NCBI GenBank assembly: GCA_023213395.1
Contig: CM041465.1
Location: forward strand, 11,594,001 to 11,658,000
Origin: Cycas panzhihuaensis
Taxonomy: Eukaryota > Cycadophyta
Reading direction: 5' to 3'
Length of the DNA stretch: 64,000 nt
Shown: positions 33,985 to 43,390 of the stretch, one piece after another
Layout of the letters: the number at the start of each line of letters is the position of its first letter
Position numbering within the stretch: position 1 is the first letter of the stretch
Notes under the pieces: model-generated
The model's database searches: none
The model's input: only the letters and a program-made list of their open reading frames with translations
Told to the model about the DNA's origin: nothing
Made by a program: the position numbers and the translations under genes

Positions 33985-34616
33985 GAGACTAAGAGCAAGG
34001 CATACGACCATATGATTGTATAGATTTGTGTGAAAATGTATAACTATACGGATTTGAAAGAAAATGGACTCAAATGAAAGCTAAAATTATGTTCTTCCCA
34101 AATCTACAATAATTTTTTGGATTTGCCTTCTGGTCTCTTCAAAAAATGGACCGAAAACAGTACAGTCGAATAGGGTTTTTGAGGAAAAAATGCTTAGAAC
34201 TTCTCAAATCTTTGACGAGATTCAACAAACTTGCATGCAAATGAAAGATATTGTCCAATCGAAGAGTTTGGGACAGATTCTACTTGAAAATTCAAAGAAA
34301 ATTAAGAGAAATCTAAGATTGAATCTATAAATACACACCCCTACAAATTTGCATTTTTCCTCTTACTGAGGAGGAATTTGAACTCATGCCTTTGGGATAG
34401 TTTATTCTCCTTGATGAGACGATTCTACACACCAAATTTCATCAATGTTTGAGCGTTTGAAATTTTTTTCATTTGTACAGTTTCGTACTATAATTAATGA
34501 ACTCGAACTGCATCCCTTCCTTTTTAGAAGCTCCATAGAATGTCTTTAGCACTTTTCTTAGATTGAATCCTTCAATATTTTAAACCTATTTTCTGTCAGG
34601 CTTTTATTGGCAAACC
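33985..34616 (-). other. leader of copia-4, non-coding
   Basis: The leader between primer site and gag is split by copia-5: 33985-34616 here and 26041-26085 beside gag. No coding potential recognised. TATACGG and TTCGTAC motifs resemble those of the copia-1 and copia-2 leaders. Confidence 0.6.
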
Positions 34617-34629
34617 TACTCTAATGCCA

Positions 34630-34838
34630 TGTCATAACAAATTTGAATTTGATGAAGAGAGTACTTCAATTCATTGATGAAAGAGAAATTCTCTCGTATA
34701 AATACATCATGTGTACATATGAAAGCCTATGCACGTAGGCCAAGTGTCATCAGTACATTAAAGAGGGGTTGGACACATAACCCTCAAGTTGACTTTAGAA
34801 TACATAGATACAAAAGATAAAACATTATTTATCTAACA
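34630..34838 (-). repeat. 5' LTR of copia-4
   Basis: 209 bp, plus-strand TGTCATAAC to ATCTAACA, with primer site on its left and gypsy-B gag on its right. Confidence 0.93.
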
Positions 34839-35477
34839 ATTAAAAGCACTCTCATTGTGATAACTTATTGATATCACCATCTAAGGAGGTGTGTTAACAC
34901 GAGACGTGTTTGCAACTATTTTCTTCACAAATTATGGCGAGGACTCCAATCCTTGTGTTACTCCTTAACTTTGCTTAAACAATGGTTTACTCCTTGGTGT
35001 TTTTAGGTGGATAGCTCCTTCCAATCCCAGAATCTAAATAGCTAATGGTGTCTATGTTAAGAATGCATCATCCCTTTACTCTGGTAGCGCGGTAAATAAC
35101 TTCATTGCAAAGTAATTTTCCCAAATTGCCTTGGGACTTTCCTCTGCTTAATCTTCATTGTCACCTGTGCTCTTTGATCTCTCTTTCAAACTAGGGATTC
35201 CCTTAACCTTTGTTAATATTCTTTCAGGGTCAAACATGTTGGCCTTATCAATTTTAGAGGTTGATTTTGTTGTTGTTGTGCCCTCTTTGATTTTGGCAAT
35301 TTGTGATGTTAATAACCCAATTCCTTCTGATGTTTTAGTGGACTTATCCCCAATCTCAACTCTTGGCGATGTGCCCTTCTTATGCATCCGTCATAACTTA
35401 CTTTCTTTGACCCAACATATTGCCCTTTGTTTGCTTGGCTTTGAAATCCCTGTGCTCGAAGATTTCTTAGGTGGCAT
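34839..35477 (-). pseudogene. gag: gypsy-B gag, N-terminal part
   Basis: ATG at 35477-35475 opens MPPKKSSSTGISKPSKQRA, similar to gypsy-C MPPKRPSR. The frame carries 'MHKKGTSPRVEIGDKSTKT' and a Lys/Thr-rich stretch, then 'AIWENYFAMKLF', the counterpart of gypsy-C 'AYWENKLTRQLFE'. It continues across copia-4 at 16057. Confidence 0.82.
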
Positions 35478-35620
35478 TGGAAGACCATGTGACTGTCATG
35501 GTTTAGTTAAAATTGTCATCATGATGACAGCCAAGATCCTTTAGTTTTTGTGCATACGCTCTCACCCTTCCATAGGGGCTCAGGTTCTTGTTTATATACG
35601 AATTTTAACAACAAAGCCAA

Positions 35621-36500
35621 TGTTGACTTTGGTTATGGAAAATTGGTTCTCCTGAGAATTGCCTACTTACACCTTGATCAAGTGTCCTCTTCACCTTGAT
35701 GTTGGTCACCACATGCCACAAGGCCCACACATGTTGCTAATTCAATGTTGCATGTTAGCATTTCATCATACACACAAATGGAGCATATAAGTAACACTTC
35801 ACTCAAGCATACACGTGAATAATACATACATTTTCCTCACAACTCAATATTCCATTAATCAATAATCAATTACAACACCTTAGGAATGTCTCACATATGG
35901 GTATGCTTGATTGCTCAACTCTCACATTAGAGAACATTGCCTACGATTCACTAACTCAACGCCCACACTAGAGAGAATGACTCATGATCAAATAACTCGG
36001 CTCTCACACCAAAGCTAGGGTGAGAATGGTGCATTTATATCCATTATTTGACCCATTTGACCAAAAGTCACAGCCATTTGACATGACCATTAGCTTTTCA
36101 TAACAAAATGCTAATTACAACTTATTAATCACGTCGCTTCCATACAATCATATGATCACTTTTTGTTGCAGTCGCTAGGCTGGCAAAGAACCATTCCCTT
36201 CTGAGTGTTCCTATTTCTTACTAATCATTCTCATTATGTACTAACCATTTCCATTCTACAATACATTGAGAACCATTCCTAAAGAGTTGTTTTATAGACC
36301 TACAACTATTCCAGCCATTTTCACATCTGTTTTGGTCATTTTAGCCATTTTTGGAATCGTTCTAGCCATTTTTGGAGCATTCATGACTATTTCAAGTGCC
36401 CATGTGCTAGTTTTGATGTATACACTCAACTCTCAAGGATGGGGTCATACAACTTGGATACTATGTGTCCACTCATAATACTTGTATAATTTCTTGAATC
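35621..36500 (-). repeat. 5' LTR of gypsy-B (right edge approximate)
   Basis: Minus-strand AAGTCAACA at 35621-35629 followed by TTGGCTTTGTTG mirrors the gypsy-C LTR end and primer site. GGCTCTCAC/CAACTCTCAC motifs (plus, near 35919 and 36000) match the family's GTGAGAGCCGAG motif. The outer terminus was not found. Confidence 0.6.
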
Positions 36501-36509
36501 TAGCACAGC

Positions 36510-37433
36510 CCCAACTTTGAAGGTGTGTCATATAATGTGCAAGCCCGAGAAGGAAGGGAATTGGAAACACAGTCCCTAGTGAAACAAGTCCATATAGTCG
36601 CCAACATCTCAATCCAATGTGTCAAAAAATCAAATTGCAAGCAGTGCTTGTGCTTTGAGAGAAACTTTAGTTGATGAGCCATTCAGTGATCTCTTCTATG
36701 GCAAAGCCCCTTTGTGGAGAGAATCTATGGCAAGGAAAGACAAAGCTATGAATGCTCATTGGACCCAACGTTGTCTTCAATGGAAGAGATTCTAGAATTG
36801 TTATGAAAAGGGTGAGAATGAAAGCAATGCAATGCGATAGCAATAAATACATAAAGCACTAGCCTTCATCGCAGACTTACAAAAATCATTCCGCAAATCC
36901 CCAGTGAAATTTGTCTAATGTTACTGAAAGTCATTCATCATAACAAAGAGTAATTGAACTCACGACTGCAGTGGCAATTCCTATCGCTGAATTCTTCAAA
37001 CAACTACATAACCAAAGATACTTATGACTGAATTCATGAAATCAGCAAAAAAAAATTGCTCGTTTATCACGCTTGGATGGCCATCTATCCCATTTTAATC
37101 TGTCATACAAAAAACTCGAAACCTTGATCGCTTTGAAGCTATACCTTACATGTCATTGCATTGCTTCGGTTTCAACTAATCATGAATTCGTTCAACAAAA
37201 TGGGATAGCAAACGCGCCCTCTCATCCCATGGCACTAAGTGTCAATAGTTATTGACCATTCATCCATTTTAAAATTTTTGAACGAAATACTTCCTTAAAT
37301 AAATAAGTAAAACAAAGTAGGTAGGAGAAAAAAAAAAAGGACAACGCATAAAACAAGGAAGAAAAGAGAACAGTGATATAAATAATACCCCATAATGGAT
37401 ACAAGAAGAACAATCGGAAGGTGGGTTACTTAC
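36510..37433 (-). other. probable intron 2 of the LYR gene, unresolved sequence
   Basis: It begins with the exon-2 donor GTAAGT (37433-37428, minus). I see no third exon and no clear transposon domain. Some stretches may be old repeat DNA. Confidence 0.5.
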
Positions 37434-37478
37434 CCTGTGGCCGACAAAAATGGCTCTTCGAAGACACTCGCGATAAAG
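37434..37478 (-). CDS. exon 2 of the LYR-motif protein gene
   Basis: 15 codons, LYRECLRRAIFVGHR, preceded by acceptor ACGCAG and followed by GTAAGT. Joined in phase 0 to exon 1 it places the LYR motif directly after PPELANNARR. Further exons are expected from family length (about 80-90 aa) but none is visible in the window, so the gene is either split by a huge intron or truncated. Confidence 0.8.
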
Positions 37479-37556
37479 CTGCGTTGCATTGCATTTTATA
37501 GGTAAATTGGTGCACTGGAGAGTAATGAATAAAAATATAATGACTTCCTTACTTAC

Positions 37557-37610
37557 CCTTCTCGCATTGTTTGCAAGCTCCGGTGGCAGTGCTGATTGAA
37601 GCGAAGGCAT
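37557..37610 (-). CDS. exon 1 of a LYR-motif (LYRM-type) protein gene
   Basis: Coding exon of 18 codons from ATG 37610: MPSLQSALPPELANNARR, followed by donor GTAAGT (37556-37551). The PPELANN start directly before the LYR motif is characteristic, from memory, of a plant 'LYR family of Fe/S cluster biogenesis' protein. Such small proteins typically act in mitochondria through the LYR tripeptide in Fe/S cluster delivery or complex assembly. Intron 1 (37479-37556, 78 bp) starts GTAAGT and ends ACGCAG, phase 0. Codon use and GC content differ from the neighbouring repeats. Confidence 0.8.
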
Positions 37611-38045
37611 GGCTTTCGGTTTTGAATCAATATGTATTATAAAGAGTTTTCCTCAGAAATGCTATTGACGAGATCATCCCTTTTCCCCCGGCTTTCCCTC
37701 AAACCCTACCCGTTCTACCGTAACCAAAGTAAAACTTACCCGCATGCCCATAAATTCATTGTTTATAAATGAAACGGCTGCACGCTAATATAGTATTGCA
37801 ATATATACTCCTTTCTATCCATAGATCAAAAGCATATATCCTATATCCAAAGCATAAAAAATGAGTGCTTATATCAAAAAATATTAAGAACTCTCATAAT
37901 TAGATGGCATGTTTTAAGGGGTAAGTAGTAATGTGAGCAGCCTTATGAAATAATAATTAAATTTTTTTTTCTACTATAGTTATGTATTCAATAAAAAATT
38001 TTTAAAAAATCTAAAATATTTAGACTAGTCGTTATTTATCATGAT
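37611..38045 (-). promoter_or_regulatory. 5' flank of the LYR gene (5' UTR and promoter, not delimited)
   Basis: About 435 bp between the ATG and the LINE target site. Pyrimidine-rich CCCTTTTCCCCCGGC at about 37679-37693 and low repeat content suggest host sequence. No clear TATA box. The LINE inserted head-to-head about 0.43 kb upstream of the ATG. Confidence 0.45.
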
Positions 38046-38055
38046 AGTAGAAAAG

Positions 38056-38729
38056 GTGAAGGCTGGTGTAAGGACCAAAAACTATTATTTGAATTGGAGA
38101 ATGTTAGATGTTTATCTTGTAAGCATCAAGGTCATCTCCCTCAGAGTTGTCTTGGGGTTTTGAGGATCCAAGAAGAGAAGGAGGAAGGAACGGAGTTTAA
38201 ACCCCACGAACCTATTGAGGGAGGAAGAGAAGGCATATCCCTTATTGATGTTGAGAAAAAGGTTGAGGACCCAGCCCCAGTAGAAATTGGGGAGAAAGAT
38301 GATTCCTTGGGAGATCTTGTGGAAGATCTTGACTTGGAGAAGGAGGATACCCTCTTCGAAGAAGGGGAGATCAAAGGAAAGGAGAAAGGATTTATCGTTG
38401 AAAGTGCACAGACTCAAGAAAAGGAATTAGACCCTGTTGAAAAGGTATCCCCACTAGAGGTGGGGGAAGGAACGCAGGAAGAGCCTAGCCTCCTTCAGGT
38501 GGACCGAAAGGTAGAGAGAATATGGAAAGTCATAAAGGTTGTTCAAGAGGATCCCAAAGATCAAGAACAAATAAAAGCTCCAAATCTGGGAAGTGAAAAG
38601 AGACCAAGTAGACTGTCTTCAAAAATTGTGAGAGAAAGAGAGGTAATAACTCAGATAAATCAAGGGAGTAAAAGAACCCTAAAGGATATCAGTGGGCAGG
38701 GGCCCAAACTAAGAAGCAAAAAATGTTAA
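38056..38729 (+). pseudogene. LINE ORF1, C-terminal part with zinc knuckle
   Basis: The knuckle is CLSCKHQGHLPQSC (about 38109-38150), then about 190 residues rich in Glu/Lys and a basic end (LRSKKC). The N-terminus is lost by 5' truncation. ORF1 proteins bind LINE RNA. Confidence 0.82.
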
Positions 38730-38756
38730 ATCAAGTAGAGGGAGAAGGAGGGGGCA

Positions 38757-39530
38757 TAATGAATCTTGCCTCCTAGAATATTAGGGATATTAATGACCTC
38801 TCTAAATATAGAATGGCCAAAGAATTACAAGTTAGATATCAGCTAAACATCCTTCTCTTACAAGAAACTAAAGTTAAGGAGGGGAACAAGAATGTTGTTC
38901 TTAGTAAGGTATGGAGGGGAGCAGGTGTGACTGTAAGAGATGGGAACAGAGGCTCTGGTGGCTTGGCTACCTTATGGAACCCCAAAAGTTGGGAAGGAGA
39001 AATATATACCTCTGCGGAGCACTTTCTCTTCAACTGACTAACGTGCAAAAAATCTAACCTAAAATGGTTAATTACAAATGTCTATGCCCCCTTAATACAA
39101 GACACCAGAAGACTACTATGGGAAAGACTATTAGAGATCCATAAGGATTAGAGGGGCCCTTGGTTGATAGTTGGGGATATGAATACATCCCTATCTCCTA
39201 GGGAAAAGAAAGGTGGGCAGGGGAGTTGGACCAAGAGCATGGAAGACCTAAGGGAGTTTATACAAAAGGGAGGTGTAATGGATATTCCTCTTCATGGGCT
39301 GAAGTATACATGGTCTAATAGAAGACTTGGGGAACACCACATCCAAGTCAGTCTGGACAAAGTCCTGATCAATTATACTTGGGCCAGCATGTACAACAAT
39401 ATTATTTTGGAAATGGCACCCAAATCGGTCTCGGATCACTCCCCATTGATCTTAAGCTTTGCTAATAAAAAGAAGTTCATGGGATCCCCTTTTAGATTTG
39501 AGATGATATAGATAAAGGACCCCCAACCTT
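38757..39530 (+). pseudogene. LINE ORF2 endonuclease (APE type)
   Basis: Shows LLLQETKV, NVYAP, GDMNTS, LKYTWSN, LDKVL and SDHSPL in order, the APE-like endonuclease signature that nicks target DNA. Stops include TAG at about 38776 at a family Trp position, a TGA after FLFN and TAG at about 39150. Confidence 0.88.
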
Positions 39531-39569
39531 CGTGACTTGATTGCAGATTGGTAGAAACATCCAACTGAT

Positions 39570-41800
39570 GGATGTGCAATGCTTAGATTCCCAAAAAAAT
39601 TGAAATGGGTAAAGACTCAGGTGAAAGAATGGAATAAAAGTGTGTTTCGAAACATATTTGAAACCAAAAATCAAATCTTGGAAGAACTTAAGAGGTTGGA
39701 GGTGAAAATTCATGAAGAAGGTAGATTCATCTCTTTAGATCAAGAAGAGAGAGGCCTTCAAGTTAAGTTGGAGAATGTTCTAGCAAAGGAAGAAATTTAA
39801 TGGAGACAAAAGTCTAGAGCCTTGTGGTTAGCTAAAGGCAATAGAAATATAAAATTTTTCCACATGACCATCCTGAAACATAGGTCGAGTAACCATATCA
39901 GGATGATGATCAACAAAGAAGGAAAGGAAATAAATAATTATAAAGGGATAAAGGAGGTGGCAGTGGACTATTTCAGGGAGTTGTTTAATGAACTTGGGTG
40001 TAAAGATGTTGAGGCTAGGAGAGAGATGTTAAACATGATTCCCAAGATTGTGGGGGAGGACTAGAACAAAGCTCTAGAAGAACCTTTCTCTCTGGAAGAG
40101 GTCAGGAATGCAGTGTTTGGTATGAAGAAGGAGAAAGCCCCTGGCACAGACAGTTTCCCTCTGGGTTTCTTCTAGGAATATTGGGACATAATTAGGAGGA
40201 TTTACTTGAGGCGGTCTATGATTTCTATAATAATGGCAGGATTCATGAGGAGTGGCAAGCCACTTTCCTGGCTTTGATTCTGAAGAAAGGAGATGCCAAT
40301 AAGATGGAAGACTTCAGACCCATTAGTCTGTGCAACGTGAAATACAAGATCTTGGCAAAATTCCTTGCCAACAGGCTAAAAGGAATTCTCCCTCTGATAA
40401 TTGCTCCTAACCAAGATGGATTTGTTAAAGGGAGACAAATCCTGGATGGTATAATTGTGGTTTATTAAACAGCTCACTCAACGTCTCAGAAGAAGGAACC
40501 TGGTATGATTGTAAAAATGGACCTTTCAAAGGCTTATGATAGGGTATCTTAGGATTGTTTATTAGAATGTATCAAAGCTTTTGGGGTTAATGAGTGTATG
40601 GGGAATTAGATAAAAAGTTGCATTGTGAGCCCAAAATTCTCAGTGTTAGTAAATGGAACGTTGTCAACCTTCTTCCCCGGGTTCAGAGGCCTATGCCAAG
40701 GAGACCCTTTAGCACCTTATCTCTTTATTATAATGGTTGAAATGTTGGGTAGGGCTCTGGAGGATGCTAGAGGAACCGGTAAATTAAAAGGTCTAAAGCC
40801 TACGTCGGGTGTGGATAATGTGGTCCACCGCTATTTTGTGGACGATAATATTCTATTAGGCAAGGTTGTAATTGCAAAGGCCAAAGCGATCAAAGAAGTG
40901 TTTGTTAGGTTCAAGGATGCTACTAACTAGAAGATCAACCTCAATAAGAGCAGTATCTTCTTCTTGAATACCTTGGCAAGGACTCAAGGTGTTATTAGCA
41001 AGATCTTAGGTATACCCATTAAGAGGCTCCCTTCTTTGTACCTGGGCTTGCCCCTTTTTGTGGGTAAATTGGAGAAGGGGCTTTGGAACCCCATTATCCA
41101 CCGTATTCAAAGGAAGTTTATAGGCTAGAAAGGGGCGCTCGTGAGCCAAACACGTAAGCTACAATTGTTGACTACCTCTCTGCAGAGTGTTCCATCGTAC
41201 ATGATGTCTATGTTTAGATGTCCGAATAAGATTGTTAGTGCTTTGGAATCTATTTGGAAAAGGTTTTTGTGGTATAAAACAAAGGATAGAGATAGAATTC
41301 AGCTTGTGGCCTGGGAGAAAGTATGCCTTCCCAAGAAGGCAGGTGGTCTTAATGTGAAAGATATTTCTTGTTTTAAAAAAGCTTTGGTGGTGAAACTGGG
41401 CTAAAGTCTTACTAAGGGTGAGAATAAATTCTGGGGTAAAATTATTACTCAGAAATATCTTAGACATAGAAAGTAACTAACGGACAATCTCTCTGGGAAA
41501 GGTAGCTTCGAGATTTGGAGAAGTCTTATATGGGTGAGAAAGATGCTTGCAGTTGGGGTAGAGTGGAGCTTGGGGAATGGAGGAAAAATAAAACATGGGA
41601 GGACGTCTGGTGTGGTAGGCCCCCATTGAAGGAGAGACAGTCTTTAGTAGCTCTCCAAAATATCTGTGAGAGGACTTATGGGAGGAAGGTAAAAGACTAT
41701 TGGGAATTACAAGAAGAAGGAAAAATTTGGAGGAGCTTTAAGGACCTTCCCCCTCGAGTATGCGGGTGGAGATCAAATAGTTTCCCTAAAATTTGAGCTT
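39570..41800 (+). pseudogene. LINE ORF2 reverse transcriptase
   Basis: Includes 'EKAPGTDSFPLGFF' (about 40134), 'FRPISLCNVKYKILAKFLAN', 'KMDLSKAYDRVS', 'LCQGDPLAPYLFI' and 'HRYFVDDNIL' (catalytic box FVDD), then thumb-region 'LPKKAGGLNVKDI'. Multiple stops and frameshifts. Confidence 0.9.
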
Positions 41801-41879
41801 AAGAAAATCTATATTCCTAAATTCCCAAGGGATGATGCGATGGTTTGGCCTGGGGCCCCTTCAGGGGACTATTCGGTGA

Positions 41880-42450
41880 AGATGGGTTATATGGTGCTAC
41901 TTTCGGACATAGGCCTCAGCGAAAATAAAGTTCTTGGTGGAGTTTAGAATATGGGGTTAATACCCAAGATTGTTATCTTTTGGTGGTTATGCCTTAGAAA
42001 CAAAATATTAGCAATTAATAATTTGAGAAAAGGAGGCGCTGTCATGGTGAGCAGATGCATACTATGCAGGGAGGAGGAAGAAACTTAGGATCACATTTTA
42101 CTTTACTGCACATACTCTAGGGAGGTATGGAAGTTGTTGTGGGATGCCCTTGGGGTCATTTGGGTCCTTCCTGGTTTGGTGTGGGATATGGGCTCCTCTT
42201 GGATATGCCCTTCTAGAAGTAGAGCTCTAAAGTCTGTTTGGTTTATATCTATTCCAGTAATGATGTGGAATCTCTGGAAAGAAAGAAATAGAAGAATTTT
42301 TCAAGATAAGCATATGGATGAGCATAAGCTTTTTGGGATAATTTTGGGGAATGTAAAAGAGACCTTGAAGGTTGAAGAGAAAAATCAAATCAACCTCGGG
42401 GATAGAAGGATAATGGAAAAATAGGGGATAAGTGTTAAGGTCAAGCCAAA
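41880..42450 (+). pseudogene. LINE ORF2 zf-RVT region
   Basis: 'PKIVIFWWLCLRNKIL' and 'CILCREEEET-DHILLYC' (Cys/His pattern of zf-RVT) with 'WNLWKERNRRIF' downstream, typical of plant LINEs between RT and RNase H. Confidence 0.83.
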
Positions 42451-42467
42451 ATCAAGTAGGAGGTGTA

Positions 42468-42873
42468 AATGGATCCCCCTGACAGATGGCTGGGTGAAAA
42501 TCAATTTTGATGGTGCTACGAAAGGTAATCCAGGAGAAGCTGGGGGGGTGGTATGTGCAGGAATTCAGAAGGGAAGGTGATATAAGCTTTCGCAGATTAC
42601 CATGAGTCCCAATCCAACCATCGAGCTAAGTTGGAAGTTATATGCAAAGCGGTTGAAATGATACCGCAGGAGGGCCATGAGAGGGTTATTATTAAAAGGG
42701 ATTCACTGAATATAATTAAGCTAATTAAGGGGGAGGGCAACCCTAATTGGAGATATGGAACCCGCATAAATGATGTCAAGGAGATTCTCAGTAGAAGATT
42801 TGAAGTCCAAATGATCCATACATATAAAGAAGGTAACGACATTGTTAACGGTTTAGCTAACTGGGGTGTTTAG
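42468..42873 (+). pseudogene. LINE ORF2 RNase H domain
   Basis: 'VKINFDGATKGNPGEAG' carries the first catalytic Asp; after a shift near 42578, 'VICKAVEMIPQEGHERVIIK', 'DSLNIIKLI' and 'GNDIVNGLANWGV' complete the domain. The stop is at 42871-42873. Copia-6 inserted 75 bp downstream. Confidence 0.88.
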
Positions 42874-42948
42874 ACCAAAAGGTATGAATGTTGGAAAGAT
42901 ACGATCCCTAAGGGGATTATGGCTCTGGTTAAGAAAGACATGGAAGGG

Positions 42949-43378
42949 TGTTAGATTATATAATATAAACTTATGTTTCTTAATGTTATTATTTAAGTCA
43001 CATGTTTTTAAAATTATTTAAGTGATTGTAATGTTATAAACTTATGTTAATATTAATTGATTTGTGGATGGTCGTTGAAATGCGGAACCGCATTCCAACA
43101 AACCTTCGTCCTATTTATTAATCTCCTAGATTCATGGAATTGGTCCAGGAATCTAGGAGGTCTATTCATATGCCTAACACAAGGTTGTTTTAGGGGGTTT
43201 GTGGTTTTGTATATTAGTTTTTATTTATTTATTAATATAAACTAGATTAGGAGGTGGTTTTTCCTCCCTAGAAGGGGTTTTCCACCTGTCAACCCTGTGT
43301 ACATGTGCATTGTCTTGTTCTTGTGTTTCTTTTCTGTTCCTGTGATGTGATGACTGTGTACATGTGCCTATTATATCA
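42949..43378 (+). repeat. 5' LTR of copia-6
   Basis: 430 bp, TGTTAGATTA to TTATATCA, followed by primer site TGGTATCAGAGC. Confidence 0.95.
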
Positions 43379-43390
43379 TGGTATCAGAGC

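Larger units (their letters stand above)
16058..34838 (-). mobile_element. copia-4: Ty1/copia element split by gypsy-C and copia-5
   Basis: 209-bp LTRs at 16058-16266 and 34630-34838 (about 16 differences, 7.7%). Minus-strand primer site TGGCATTAGAG at about 34617-34629; minus polypurine tract AAAAGAGGG next to 16267. Flanks GCTAA and ATTAA are a poor TSD (3/5), but gypsy-B gag reads across. Net length without insertions is about 5.3 kb. Confidence 0.92.
14350..36500 (-). mobile_element. gypsy-B: old Ty3/gypsy relic, split by copia-4
   Basis: Minus-strand element of the gypsy-C family. Gag N-terminus at 35477-34839 and the rest of gag at 16057 to about 14400 read through the copia-4 insertion; the join gives 'SAF-HLTFD', matching gypsy-A 'SAFNHLKFD'. 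The 5' LTR starts at 35621. Both outer edges are estimates. Confidence 0.7.

Noticed and set aside
36500-36852. Two 60-codon minus-strand frames as a third LYR exon
   Set aside because: The translations do not resemble LYR proteins, and I find no fitting acceptor/donor pair.
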